Assembly: GCA_029834535.1 (NCBI GenBank)
Contig: JAQMWT010000390.1
Coordinates: forward strand, 310,001 to 374,000
DNA from: Chrysophaeum taylorii
Taxonomy: Eukaryota > Sar > Pelagophyceae > Pelagomonadales > Pelagomonadaceae
DNA: 64,000 bases
Direction: 5' to 3'
Made by a program: the position numbers and the translations under genes. This document shows, piece after piece, positions 31,801 through 42,100 of this stretch (positions within the stretch are counted from its first letter, which is position 1; each line of letters begins with the position of its first letter). Below the pieces are notes generated by a model. It searched no databases. It was not told where the DNA came from and saw only the letters and a list, made by a program, of their open reading frames with translations.

Positions 31801-33000
31801 GCCTTTCCATCGGCAGCCGAGCTCTTTCAGACGACGCCCGAGGCGCGGTCTGCATCGCCGTCAACAACTTCGAACGACACAACGACTCGTGTTTCACAAA
31901 AACATCCATCATCGAAACTACTCGTTGTTCAAAATTCTTCGACGCCGACGCAATCGCAGGCAGCCATCGACATGCAAAAGAAAAGCGATGGTGTTCAGAA
32001 ACTAGTCGTGGGCGCAGTAACGCCAAACCGCCCGCGGGAGTCTAAGGACGTAGGACGTGGCAGCAAAAATTTTTCGGGAAAACGCGGTGCGTTTGGTGGT
32101 GGCATTGCGCGCTCCCAATGGCGATCGCCGATTCAAACTTCTCCATTTCTTCGAGGGCGCGTGCGCGATGATGACAACAACCAAGAAGGTCATTTTCTTC
32201 GGGAAGCGAATTCAAGGGATCAAAACAAGAATAACATCGCGAGCGAGTTCTTCCAGCACGCCGTGCCTCAGAGATATTTTGAGGATTCATCCGGCAGCTA
32301 TGACGTGTTTGCGTCGTCGCAGGGTGACGTTGCACCATCACTTTCGCCGCCGCCGCTTTCGCCGTCGCCGGTGAATAAAGATCGCGTCGAGGATAGAGCC
32401 ACATCTTTGTTGCCGAGACCGTCGACGCCAGAGCGTACGGTGAGCGTCGACCGCGCGGTCCCGGCGACGGGAGTGATAGCTCCAAAGGACGATCGGGCGA
32501 ACTCCGGCGCTTGGTTGCCCAGGCCGTCGACCCAAATCCCCGTGCCAGGCGTCAGTCCGATCGTGCAACAGAAGTCGCCCTCGTGCGCTCAGCGTAGTTC
32601 GGTTTCAAGCCTGCCTCGACCGTCGACGGTCGAAAGTTCGAGGACGGTCGAGAGTTCTCAGCTTGACGAAAGCCCGAGAAGAAACGCTTACATAACTATG
32701 ATGCCGATCGAGGCGCCGATCATACCAGCGATCCCACTTCCGCTTCCTCCGAATACGGTGGCGACCGACAGTGGCCTATATTCGCCCGTTAAGCCGGCAC
32801 GCCCCATCGTCGCCTGGAACCCCTCGCCGATGGCGTTGGCACCGCCTCCGACGCAACCGCCGCCCAAGACACCAACGGGGCCAAAAACTGTCTGCATCGA
32901 CGTATCTCTCCCGTCGCAGGTGCCGTGGCACTTTCCTACGACAGCGCCACCATCACCACCTTCGGACCGCCGCAACGCGTCTCCCGAGGCGCTCCTGTGA
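28606..33000 (+). CDS. Very large acidic, Asp/His-rich repetitive protein
   Basis: 1,464 residues, one frame. The first ~700 residues are extremely acidic with many poly-Asp runs coded by (GAC)n and imperfect repeats of about 50-60 residues. These combine blocks such as STTDVDRSVPIHQALD, RELLDVESA and HTHSCAHDDQHDDDD. A less repetitive middle (about 860-1010) contains a short coiled coil (LREQEDEMEALRSQLELARAEG) preceded by VEELVEALVEDLVYSALVKMAA. The rest is Ser/Pro/Thr-rich and disordered, with recurring LPRPSTPER-like motifs (LLPRPST, WLPRPST, SLPRPST) that look like phosphorylation or SH3-type linear motifs. No signal peptide and no known domain. It could be a scaffold or a metal-binding acidic protein (His plus Asp repeats), but no function can be assigned. 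Confidence 0.7.
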
Positions 33001-33429
33001 GATACAGAAAGCTAATAACGAGTGCTGAAAAGTTTTGAGGTCAGACTCTCCATTGAATGATCGCTGGTGGCCGGGCACTGACTCTATAGGACGGACGGAC
33101 GGACGGACGGACGGACGGACGGACGGACGGACACGCTACTGGACCACAACGCGTGAGTGGCTGCCACACGACTTTCTAGAGCTAAATCTACTCCGATTAA
33201 TTCCTCTCGGATGTGTTTTGTGCAGCGGCGCGGTATAACTGTTAAAATCCTAGTGAAACGTTTTCTGATATTTTCCAGAATTGTTCGGCCGGAACTTTAG
33301 GTCAACTGCCGGCTCTCTACATACATGCCTCCTTTGTGCACACATTGAGTAGAATAATGAAACGGTTTGACAAAAAAAAATACAAAATTCGCTGCAACGC
33401 CGCACGTATCAAGCATCTCACCAGACGCG
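33001..33429. other. Intergenic region with (GGAC)n tract
   Basis: Contains a (GGAC)n microsatellite at 33089-33132 and AT-richer sequence before the next start codon. No gene seen. Confidence 0.6.
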
Positions 33430-35064
33430 ATGAAGACGACGACAGCGTTGATCTTGCTCCCCCTCTGCGTGGCATACACGGGCTTCTACCTCGTCGACCC
33501 GGAGACAGGGGAGGACGAGGGTGTCCTCGAGGACGGCGACAGCATCAGCGGCGAGGTTGCCATTCGTGCCGAGTTCGACGTCGGCAACGTGAACTCGGTC
33601 GTGTTTTTCATCAACGAGGAGCTGGAGCACGTCGAAAACAAGGACCCGTGGGCACTTTTCGGCAACACTCAACAAAATGGCTTCAACGTCGAAAGCCTCC
33701 CCGCCGGCGAGACCACAAAAATCCAAGCGATTGCATACTCGGAGGACAATGGGCAAGGCACTGAGCTCGACCAAATTGAAGTCATCCTCAACAAGTCAGA
33801 GACAGACGACGACGATTCTTCAGGTGAGGACGACGTCGCGTGCATCGACCGCAACGAAGATTGCGGCTTTGGCTCGGGGACAAACTGCTGCCAAGGCGAG
33901 TCGAACGCGGTCCTCTGCTGGCAGAAAGACGAGAACGAGGCCCGCTGCCGCATAAATTGCCGCGACGGCTGGTTCTGCAACGTCCTCTCCGAGGAGGAGG
34001 GCGACGACAATGATGATCCTCCGGCCGACGAACCTTCGGACGACGTCGCGTGCATCGACCGAAACGAAGATTGCGGTTTCGGCCTGGGGACAAACTGCTG
34101 CCAAGGCGAGTCCAACGCGGTCCTCTGCTGGCAGAAAGACGAGAACGAGGCCCGCTGCCGCATAAATTGCCGCGACGGCTGGTTCTGCAACGTCCTCGAC
34201 GACGAGCCTCCGCCCGACGACGACGACGACGACGAGGAAAGCGTTGAGCCTATCGGCGACTACGACTACACCAAGGATCTGCTGGTGCTTCACTACGACA
34301 ACGCGCCGGATCGCGATGACGTGATGTCGGCGGCGCTGGATCGCACGGCGCTCGAGGGTATCGGCACGAACGCGGTGTGCGGGAGCAAGGCGTCGACGCG
34401 CCTGCTTGCCGTCCAAGGCACGTATGGGCGCTGCGATACGTGCAACGATGACAAGTACAGATCCGCGTCCGAGGAACCAATGGCCGCCATCTTGACGGGC
34501 TGCACCGACGAAGACGGCGAGGCGTATTTGAATGCTCACGAAGACTGGGACGAGGCCGTCCAAGCAGCCAAAAAGAAGTGGGTCGCGATACTCGAGGATG
34601 GGAACCGCGTCTTTGTCAAGGAGGGTGGTCAATCCGACTTCACAGCGGACGTCCTGCGTGCCGTCAAGCAAGAGCTCCCCGACGTCGACACGAAGACGAG
34701 GATCTTCGTGGTCCAACACTCGTCGTGGAACGAGGGCAAAACGACGCAAGCGTCTCTCGACTACGTCCTGGAGAACACGGCGTACGAAAAGATCCCCGAC
34801 GCCAACTCATACCTCAAAATATGCGGCGACAACGTGGAGAACAAAAACTTCATCGCTGATTTTCAGGAAGCAGGGGAAGCGCAACCAAACGGCGTCGGAG
34901 CCGCGTGGGAAGTCGCCTTCGATTTTTACGACCAATTTTACGACACGGGCAAGTCGTGTCCGTATGGCTCGCCTATACTCGACGCAAGCGACACGGGCGA
35001 GCTTTTTTACATCCTTGGCTTGGGCCAAGTGGACTTGGAAGAGGTCGTGATGTTGTACTTTTAG
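33430..35064 (+). CDS. Secreted protein with a duplicated Cys-rich module
   Basis: 544 residues from the ATG at 33430, which opens a clean signal peptide (MKTTTALILLPLCVAYTGF); the frame runs further upstream only to a TTG. Next comes a beta-rich domain (VVFFINEELEHVENKDPWALF and following, about residues 35-120). Two nearly identical Cys modules follow, beginning ACIDRNEDCGFG and containing NCCQGESNAVLCW and CRINCRDGWFCNV, joined by Asp/Glu/Pro linkers. After them lies a ~260-residue domain I do not recognise, starting YDYTKDLLVLHYDNAPDRDD. The N-terminal part has the look of an immunoglobulin-like secreted domain. Role probably extracellular or cell-wall. I cannot name a family. Confidence 0.72.
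   Translation: MKTTTALILLPLCVAYTGFYLVDPETGEDEGVLEDGDSISGEVAIRAEFDVGNVNSVVFFINEELEHVENKDPWALFGNTQQNGFNVESLPAGETTKIQAIAYSEDNGQGTELDQIEVILNKSETDDDDSSGEDDVACIDRNEDCGFGSGTNCCQGESNAVLCWQKDENEARCRINCRDGWFCNVLSEEEGDDNDDPPADEPSDDVACIDRNEDCGFGLGTNCCQGESNAVLCWQKDENEARCRINCRDGWFCNVLDDEPPPDDDDDDEESVEPIGDYDYTKDLLVLHYDNAPDRDDVMSAALDRTALEGIGTNAVCGSKASTRLLAVQGTYGRCDTCNDDKYRSASEEPMAAILTGCTDEDGEAYLNAHEDWDEAVQAAKKKWVAILEDGNRVFVKEGGQSDFTADVLRAVKQELPDVDTKTRIFVVQHSSWNEGKTTQASLDYVLENTAYEKIPDANSYLKICGDNVENKNFIADFQEAGEAQPNGVGAAWEVAFDFYDQFYDTGKSCPYGSPILDASDTGELFYILGLGQVDLEEVVMLYF
33832..34197 (+). repeat. Intragenic direct duplication, 210-base offset
   Basis: 33832-33987 and 34042-34197 are about 96% identical, and the last ~90 bases are identical even at silent positions. 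This points to recent duplication or gene conversion within the secreted-protein gene. Confidence 0.9.
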
Positions 35065-35870
35065 AAATCCATCGTCGTGCGCTCTTCGGTGGCTTTGCGA
35101 GAGCTGTTGTGCATCGGATCTCCCGCCACCACCTTCGTGCTGTCCGGTCGCGAACACACGCGATGACCTCCCCCCTTGCTTGTTCCTGCTGCACCCCTGC
35201 TTTACAGAAATCCGGCGACCTTAACATCGCTGCAACCGCGCGGGATGCCCGCGCCGCATCACGTAACAGCGACGCCGATCGCCACACCTTGCTTGCGTCG
35301 AGAGTCTTGTTTTGTTGCCTCTTCTCGGGGGGGGTGTTCTTCGCCCGTCTCTGCCCCATTCTGGCTCTTGGAGCCTGACATTATTGCCGCAACAAGACTT
35401 CTGATAAATAATTAATTAGAGGCTGCTTTTTCGTGACTTTCTTTCTTTCTTTCTTTCTTTGACCGGGTCATGAGGGTGGTGGCACTTGTGGTTCTCGGAA
35501 CATTTTTTCATCACCGAACGGATTGACTGACTGCCTCGTTCGGTCGGAAATTTCGGAAGCGCAAAATGGTGGCGCCAGCACATATTAGCTCACCGCATCC
35601 ATACGACTATGATGATGCCTTGGGCCGAACATTTTTGAGGTGCCGCCCTCAGCCACCGACTCGGGCAGCCCCACTCAGGCCGCCGGCGCTTTTTTACTCG
35701 CACGTACGTCCGGCGGCAGGACGCGTACGCGCGGGACCACCCCCGCGGCTCGGCGATGACTCCGATAAAGAAAGAAAGAAAGAAGAAAGAAAGGGGCCTA
35801 CTCGGGTCCATCTCTCCAATATATACCTTTCCAATCCCCACGCGCGCACCACGTGCGAACGAACTCGCGT
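35065..35870. other. Convergent intergenic region
   Basis: No gene supported. It has a CTTT repeat at about 35440-35460 and an AAAG-rich tract at about 35766-35790. Short frames here are not gene-like. Confidence 0.55.
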
Positions 35871-36464
35871 TCAGAATTGGTGGAGCCAGGGTGCGGGGTC
35901 TTGGGGTCCTAGGGCATCTAGGAGCGCGTCGCGGAGCGCGGGGTCCTCGAGGGCACAGACGAGGTCCCGGACGAGGTCAGGACGTGCGACGTCGCAGGCT
36001 GCTCTGACCCAGTCGTCGGGGCGTCGGTCATGGCGGAGCGCGGCGGTAGCCCGGCGGAGGTGGGCGTAGGCAGCCGCGCTAAGTTCCTCGCGCGCTCTTC
36101 GCTGCACGACAACTCTCTCCCTCCGCCGAGTCTCCGCCCACTCTTGGTGGCCTCGGAGAACGTCCACCAAGCGCAATTCCGGTGTGAGGCCAGTTCCGAA
36201 GACATGGTCGACGCGGCGCGCGCGGTGCCAGAGGAGGCGCCGGGGCGTGCCGTAGCAGAACATGGCGATGCGGTGCTGGGGTAAGGCTCGGACGAGGAAG
36301 CGCTGCGTGCCGTTGACGTGCGTGTTCGGCGCGTCGAAGGCTGCCGTCCGCAGAAGGGGCTCGGCGTGGTCCACGTACAGAAAGCTGAACTCCCCTGGCT
36401 CGACCCCGCCGCTATAGGTGAGGCGCTGGATGATCTCGACGGCAGGGATGAGGAAGTTGTACAT
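35871..36464 (-). CDS. Orphan protein of 197 residues
   Basis: One frame from an ATG at 36464, divergent from the GT29-like gene with 88 bases between starts. The protein begins MYNFLIPAVEIIQRLTY, has a mixed middle region (FLVRALPQHRIAMFCYG, HVFGTGLTPELRLVDVL) and ends in an Arg/Ala/Asp-rich helical segment with short repeats (DLVRDLVCALEDPALRDALLDAL). No known family, signal peptide or membrane segment is recognised. Codon use is GC-rich like the neighbours, which supports it being real. Confidence 0.55.
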   Translation of the reverse strand: MYNFLIPAVEIIQRLTYSGGVEPGEFSFLYVDHAEPLLRTAAFDAPNTHVNGTQRFLVRALPQHRIAMFCYGTPRRLLWHRARRVDHVFGTGLTPELRLVDVLRGHQEWAETRRRERVVVQRRAREELSAAAYAHLRRATAALRHDRRPDDWVRAACDVARPDLVRDLVCALEDPALRDALLDALGPQDPAPWLHQF

Positions 36465-36552
36465 TGGTGCTGGTTGTTGTTACTAACTAATGATAACCCT
36501 CATTTCGGTCATGAGTCTTTACTCCTAATAATAATAAGCCCTCATTTCGGAT
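36465..36552. promoter_or_regulatory. Short divergent promoter region with a 12-base direct repeat
   Basis: CCCTCATTTCGG occurs at 36497-36508 and again at 36539-36550, the second copy two bases before the ATG of the plus-strand gene. An (AAT)n run lies between them. Shared regulation of the two genes is possible but not shown. Confidence 0.4.
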
Positions 36553-37362
36553 ATGCTAATGGCGTTGTTTTCAGGCGTTGCCGCGAGTTCGGTCGTCGTC
36601 GATTGCCCGGCGGCGCCGGCGGCGCCGGTGCCCAAGGAGGCGAGGGAGATGAGGGCGCTCGTAGAGGACCCGACCGACTCGGACGTTGTGCTGGCGAGGG
36701 CGATGGACAGGCTCCGCGCGCGGGGGTTGAGAGTGCGGCTCGTGGAGACGTGCCCGCGATGCAAGACGAAGAAGCCGCGGCCCGAGTGCGTGTTCCGGCG
36801 AGCGGCGGACGACGTCGAGTTGCGGGCCGTCAAACGGGCACACTGCCTCGAGGTGTGCGCGGCAGGTAGGTGCGTCGTCGCGCACGTTCACGCGCTAGCC
36901 GCGTGGTGGCTGCATCAGCGCTCCAACGAGCCGTTGAACCTCACCCTGCCCGCGGCGCGGCGATGTGCTGTTGTGGGCCCCTCTCAAAGCAATAATTGGG
37001 GGTCGACGATCGACGGGTACGACCAGGTGGTAAGGGTCGGCCGGCTCCCCGGGGCTTGCGAAGGACGTCGAGCCGATCTCGTCGTTGGTCCCAAGCCCGT
37101 ACGACAAAACGGGGTTATTTCTGTGGCCAAGTCCCGCCGGGCTTGGGAGAAGAACCCAGATCTCTTGGTGCTCCCGACGAGGCGCGTTCTCGAGAAGTCC
37201 CTCGGCCCGGGGTCCGCGAGCGTCGCGCTCACCATCGCCGTCGCCGCCTGCCGCCACGTCGACGTCTACGGCGGCCTCCTCCTCGACTACGAGAATACGG
37301 AGACTTTTCTCCGGAACCTCGTCCTCGACACCCATGGCATCGCCAACTTTGTGGTTGCATGA
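36553..37362 (+). CDS. GT29 sialyltransferase-like glycosyltransferase
   Basis: 269 residues. The large sialyl motif is recognisable at about residues 135-161 (RCAVVGPSQSNNWGS, then IDGYDQVVRVG), matching the family pattern RCAVVGNSG...IDxHDxVxRMN. The small motif is at about 219-242 (GPGSASVALTIAVAAC, then VDVYGG), matching PSxG...CDEVDVYGF. The N-terminus is hydrophobic (MLMALFSGVAASSVVV) and could be a signal or short anchor, followed by a Cys-containing stem (CPRCKTKKPRPEC). Family members use CMP-sialic or related CMP-sugars in the Golgi. In algae GT29-like proteins may use other CMP-keto acids such as Kdo. The protein is short for the family (usually over 300), and motifs III and VS are not obvious except HGIANFV near the end. 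Confidence 0.7.
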   Translation: MLMALFSGVAASSVVVDCPAAPAAPVPKEAREMRALVEDPTDSDVVLARAMDRLRARGLRVRLVETCPRCKTKKPRPECVFRRAADDVELRAVKRAHCLEVCAAGRCVVAHVHALAAWWLHQRSNEPLNLTLPAARRCAVVGPSQSNNWGSTIDGYDQVVRVGRLPGACEGRRADLVVGPKPVRQNGVISVAKSRRAWEKNPDLLVLPTRRVLEKSLGPGSASVALTIAVAACRHVDVYGGLLLDYENTETFLRNLVLDTHGIANFVVA

Positions 37363-37737
37363 ATGTGACGCAGGACGCAAATATAATATAGTTCGATGGG
37401 GGGAAACAACAAACGAAGAAACAAAACCCGTCGTCGTCGGCGTCGTCGTCGTCGTCGGCAGCGAATGAACGTAATTATATAAGGAGCAGGAGGAACACAG
37501 GAGGCGACGCTTTTGCCGCCGCCGCCGCCGCCGCCGCCGCCGACGAGGAGGAGGAGTAGGGGGTGCATGAAAAGAAAGAAATCAGAGTCACTTAAGGGCG
37601 AGCGAGCGAGCGGGCGGGCAGCAGTGGGCACACACATAAGAGAGACCGCCTCCGAGGACACGGCGGTTTGCTTGGTTGCTTTCATTCATCTTTGTTGAAA
37701 AGGAAAAGGAAAAGAAAAAGAAAGAAAACTGGTTCCC
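37363..37737. other. Convergent intergenic region with (CCG)n tract
   Basis: Holds a (CCG)n microsatellite at about 37513-37541 and GTC-rich simple sequence. No gene seen. Confidence 0.6.
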
Positions 37738-38949
37738 TCAGCGGAGGGCGGGTATGGGGTGGGAGAAGGGCTTTCCGCGCGGCTTGAGGGCAGCTAGGAT
37801 GGAGGATTTATAGGCCTCGCGGGTCTTGGTCGAATTTGCCGTGTACTGGTCGAGGATAGTCTGGATCATCGAGTCGGTGAGGTTGTTCTGCTGGCGGATC
37901 GTCGTGACAGACGCCGGATCGGGATAATACTTGGAAGTGACGTCTTCGGCCTTGTGCGACTCGAACGCAACGACGACCGATCCGTTTTTGCCCCAGGAAG
38001 CATACAAGTTGGGCATGTCGAGGGCCGCCTCGCAGGGATCGAGGTGGATCCACTTGTGCTCGAAGAAGACCTCGACCCAAACGTGGTCTGTCGTGTCGAA
38101 TACCCAGCGCGCGGGCAAGCCGAGCGCGAGAGCGACCGAGAGCATGGCCTTGGAGTATTCGCCACAGCGGCCCCGTTTATCGCGGAGGACGCGGGCGACG
38201 TCGTTGGCGCGCACGAAGCGGACGAGGTGGCCGCACGACTCGCAGACTCTGAGCTCGGCGCGGCGCGCGCGCCTAACCCTAACTTCTTCGTCGCTCACGC
38301 ACGCGACTTCGCCGACGAACGTCGAACCGTCCGCCCCGCAGCATTCGCACTTGTCGCGGTAGTAGGGAAAGCGCTCCTTAAAATAGTCGAGCACGAACTG
38401 GAGAGACTTGCGGTCGGTGACCTGCACGCCCGGGAGTTCGACGTCCAAGAACTTTCGGGCGGCGACCAGGTCTTCGCGCGCCGTTTGCCACATGAGCGCG
38501 GCGCGCATCGCACCTCCCTCGAGCTGCGCCTCCATCGCGTTCATCGTCGGCAGCTCGGTCTGCTGCCGCACGAGGTGTCGCCACGCGTCGCGGTCGCTCA
38601 CGATGAGCAAACCCTCGCGCCACCACCCGGCCGCGCGCTCGCGGTGCTCCCGAATCTCCGGACACAGCTCGATCGACTCGATCGATCCCGTCAGGCCCGC
38701 GGCATCGAGATATCTCTGGAACAGCGTCTCGTTCGACCCGAGGAAGTAGGTTGCCATAGGCTTTGTTTCCGCCCGCAGGACGGTAGCGTTTTCTGTTCCT
38801 GCATCCACCACATACGCCGCCGTCGTCGTCGTCGCGCGCCGACGGAGGTGCCGCTCTTTGAACATCTTCGTCGTCTTCAGGGTGTGGGCGGCGAGTAACG
38901 AGCCACCCTGGCTCAGCAACACGCCCGTCACCACCGCCCGCAGCATCAT
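37738..38949 (-). CDS. NGLY1: Peptide:N-glycanase (NGLY1/PNG1-like) with N-terminal signal sequence
   Basis: 403 residues from the ATG at 38949 (a TTG six codons upstream is unlikely). The transglutaminase-like core is intact: catalytic Cys262 in GRCGEYSKAM, His289 in TTDHVWVEVF and Asp304 in WIHLDPCEA. The spacing agrees with known PNGases. Two CxxC pairs (CECC near 202, CESC near 236) form the family's zinc site. The enzyme removes N-glycans from misfolded glycoproteins by cleaving the Asn-GlcNAc amide bond. Known eukaryotic PNGases of this family are mainly cytosolic. Here the N-terminus MMLRAVVTGVLLSQGGSLLAA looks like a signal peptide or anchor, so an ER, lysosomal or secreted location is possible. 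It lacks the PUB and PAW domains of animal NGLY1, and the region from about 50 to 195 is unlike yeast Png1. Confidence 0.88.
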   Translation of the reverse strand: MMLRAVVTGVLLSQGGSLLAAHTLKTTKMFKERHLRRRATTTTAAYVVDAGTENATVLRAETKPMATYFLGSNETLFQRYLDAAGLTGSIESIELCPEIREHRERAAGWWREGLLIVSDRDAWRHLVRQQTELPTMNAMEAQLEGGAMRAALMWQTAREDLVAARKFLDVELPGVQVTDRKSLQFVLDYFKERFPYYRDKCECCGADGSTFVGEVACVSDEEVRVRRARRAELRVCESCGHLVRFVRANDVARVLRDKRGRCGEYSKAMLSVALALGLPARWVFDTTDHVWVEVFFEHKWIHLDPCEAALDMPNLYASWGKNGSVVVAFESHKAEDVTSKYYPDPASVTTIRQQNNLTDSMIQTILDQYTANSTKTREAYKSSILAALKPRGKPFSHPIPALR

Positions 38950-39160
38950 GCACTCACAGCCTTTCAAAACAGCGCAACAGATGGTTGCAGTTGAACTTGT
39001 ACTGCTACTACAACTTGCGAATGTTTTACAACGGATTCTTTTTCACCAACGGATCTTCGAATGAGACCACCCACCCGTAACGCCGCCGCCGCCGCTCTTT
39101 TTGTTTTCGCGCGCGAAAAAGAAGAAGAAGCGCCCCGGTCCGCCGAAAAACAAACACATC

Positions 39161-42100
39161 ATGGCGGACGACGACGACGACGACGAAGAGGCGCCAGCAG
39201 CAGCAGCAGGAGCCTCGACGACGACGACGACGAGGAGGGGGGCGTCCAGTCTGGCGCCACAGCACAGCCGCATTGTCGGGCTCGCGAAGCACCTCGTGCC
39301 GCGGCGCACTGTCGGGTACGCGAAGAAGCTGTGGGCACTGACGCAGGCCCCCAAGGATAGCGACGCCCAATTTTTCCTCCAAGAGGACAGCGAAGCGCAC
39401 GTCGTCGCCGAGGCCGTCCTCGTGGATCTCCTCCGGAAGGTGCGGCGGGACGCCCAGATGATCCGGGACTGGTGGGCGTTGCTCCGGTTCTTCGTGTACG
39501 CCGGGCTCTTCCTGTCGGTCGCTTCGTTGCAGCTGAACTTGTTCTCGACCGACTCGACGACGACCTACCAGGCCGTTCGCGACTACGCGTTTGACTTCTC
39601 GAGCGAGGTGGTGAACGACGCGAACCACAACGACATCCGCGAGGGGCTCGCCTCGTGGGACACGTTCGAATCGTTCTTGTCTTCCTTCATCTCGACCATC
39701 TTCGAGAACGAAGTGTGCGGCGACGGCTTGTGTCGCAAGCAGGACGAGATGCCGAGTTGGGACATCGCCGAGGACGCGCGCACCGACCCTTTCGTGGGCT
39801 GCAAGGCGGACTGCGGCGACCAGGTCACGACGGCCGCGACGATATCGTTTTTCGACGCGTTCAAGCTCAAGGAGCACGTCAAGCTCGCGCAAAACATCAT
39901 CGCCTCGGGCGAGTTTTGCGGCGGCGATGATGATTGCCTGCCCGTCGAGGCGTGGGATACCCAGGGCTACGACACCCCGATGGCCGGGTGGAACGTGTGC
40001 TCGCGCACCGACGCCGAGCTGGGGGCGAACGCGACGTGGTGCGTCTTCGACGGCGACCTCTTTGTCGCGGGGCTCCCGTTTCGCACGGCCGAGCTCGACG
40101 TCGACGCCGTCGAGTTTGGGTCTCCCAAGACCCTCAACTTGTACGACGGGGAGTGGGAGGTGCGGTACGCTCTGGTCGGATTCGAGTGGCTCCACCCGAG
40201 AACGGGAGAAGCGCATTACCTCGGGTTTCCCGCCGTTCGGGGGTCGATCTGTAGCCGGGACAACTGCACCGTGTTCAGCGCGTGCCCGGACGCCCGCGAG
40301 TGCGGGTGCGAGTACATCGACCAGTCCTACGTATGCCACCCCCCGAACCTCAACCGGGACCCGCCGATCGAGGTGAATTATCTCAACTACGACGAGAATA
40401 GCTTCGACGCGAGAGAGCACGCTGCGTACGCGGGCACCGAAGCCGTCGCTAAGTGGTTCGATCTCCAGGGATTCACTTACGTCGACCGCACCGAGCCCCT
40501 CGTGTTGTCGACGGCAACCAACGACTCGCTCCTCGTGTCGAGCCGCGGCGTCATGGCCTCGTCGTTCGACGACGGCGAGGAGCACGACGGCGGCTTCGTC
40601 TCTACCGAGAGTCTACGATTGAATTTCGGGGACGGTACGGTCGCGACGCGCTTCCACCTCTCGCCCGAAATACCGGCGAGGTCCAAGGTCCTCACAGCCA
40701 ACATCGTCTTCGAGTGCGTCCAAGAAGACAACTCACCTCTGGACATCGTGGTTCGCGCCGAACTAAACGCCGACCCTCGACCTTTCGCGACGTCGACGAG
40801 CGAACGCGAGTACGGCTCGGTCTCGTCGCGGCGTCGCACCGAACGCGCCGTCCTCTGGACCAACGTGCGACCCTGCGCGACGTCGGCCACCACCTTCCAG
40901 ACCCCCGACCTGACGCTCTTGGTCCAGGAGATCGTGGACGACCCGGCGGTGGCAGGCGGATCTACATCAAGGATCGCCTTTTTTTTCGAGCCTTACGAAA
41001 ACTCGACAACAACAACAACAACAACAAAAGGCCAGCGCGTCGCGAGGGCGTACGACCCGCTCGCGCCGTCGCGCGCCGCGTGGCTCGCGCTGAGGTACGT
41101 TCGCGTTGCGAGCGTCTCGCTCCCGATATCACGGCCCGTCGACGACGTCACCGAGCACGTCGCCGAGGGATCGGTATTCGCGTGGTCCGACCTCTCCCTC
41201 GGGAGCGTCGAGGGCATCGACGTCGCGCAGGGTCTTCGGTTCGAACACGTGCCGCTCTTTCCCAACCAGACGGTCCTCGGGGCGTTCCTGAGCTTGACTT
41301 CGCGTCTCGCGTCCTCGGACGACGGCGAACTGTTGCTGACCGTCCGGGGCGAGGCCGCCGACGACTCGTTTCAGTTCGGCCTCGTCGCGGCAGAAAGAGG
41401 CCCCTACGGCCGAGTAACAGCCAACGACACCGACCACTACTCGGTCGAAGCGCCGTTCAACCTCGGACGCTTCGACTTGTCGAGCCGCGGCCTCACCACC
41501 GCGTTCGTCGAAAAGAAGCTCCCGCCCTTCTCGGCCGGCGCGACCTTCGACACGCCCGACCTGACGCACGTCGTCAACGAGATCATCGCGCGCCCGGGCT
41601 GGGACTGGAACTCCTCGATGACCTTCGTGCTCTACCCGTCGCACCTCGACCAGGCCCTCCAGCGAGACGTCATGGCGTGCTCGAAAGAGGCCGGCCGCGA
41701 CGAGTCGACATCACCCGCCCTCCGGTTGTGGACCCTCGGCGAGGACGCGCCGACCACGCCCGCGCCGACCGAGAGCGCCGAGCCCACGCCCCAGCCCTCG
41801 ACCGTGGACCCGTCCCCCGAGCCGACGTCAGCGCCCACGACCCCCGCCCCCTCGGCGATGCCCTCGGCCTCGCCGACCCCCGCGCCGTCGGCGCAACCCT
41901 CGCCCCTCCCGACCACAACCACGCCCACGCGGACCCCATCCATGCCGCCCACGCCATGCAACGAAGATCGTGCCGGCTCGGCCTGCATCGTCGTCTTGAC
42001 CCTCGACCCCGACGCGTGTCGCACGCAGTTCTGCCCGACGTGCCGCTTCGCGCGCGAATGCGACGGCACGTTCGACCCAGAGTTGTTTTTTTTTTTGTTG

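Noticed and set aside
39101-39160. Longer N-terminus for the polycystin gene
   Set aside because: It begins at TTG. The ATG at 39161 sits in a better start context (ATCATGG).
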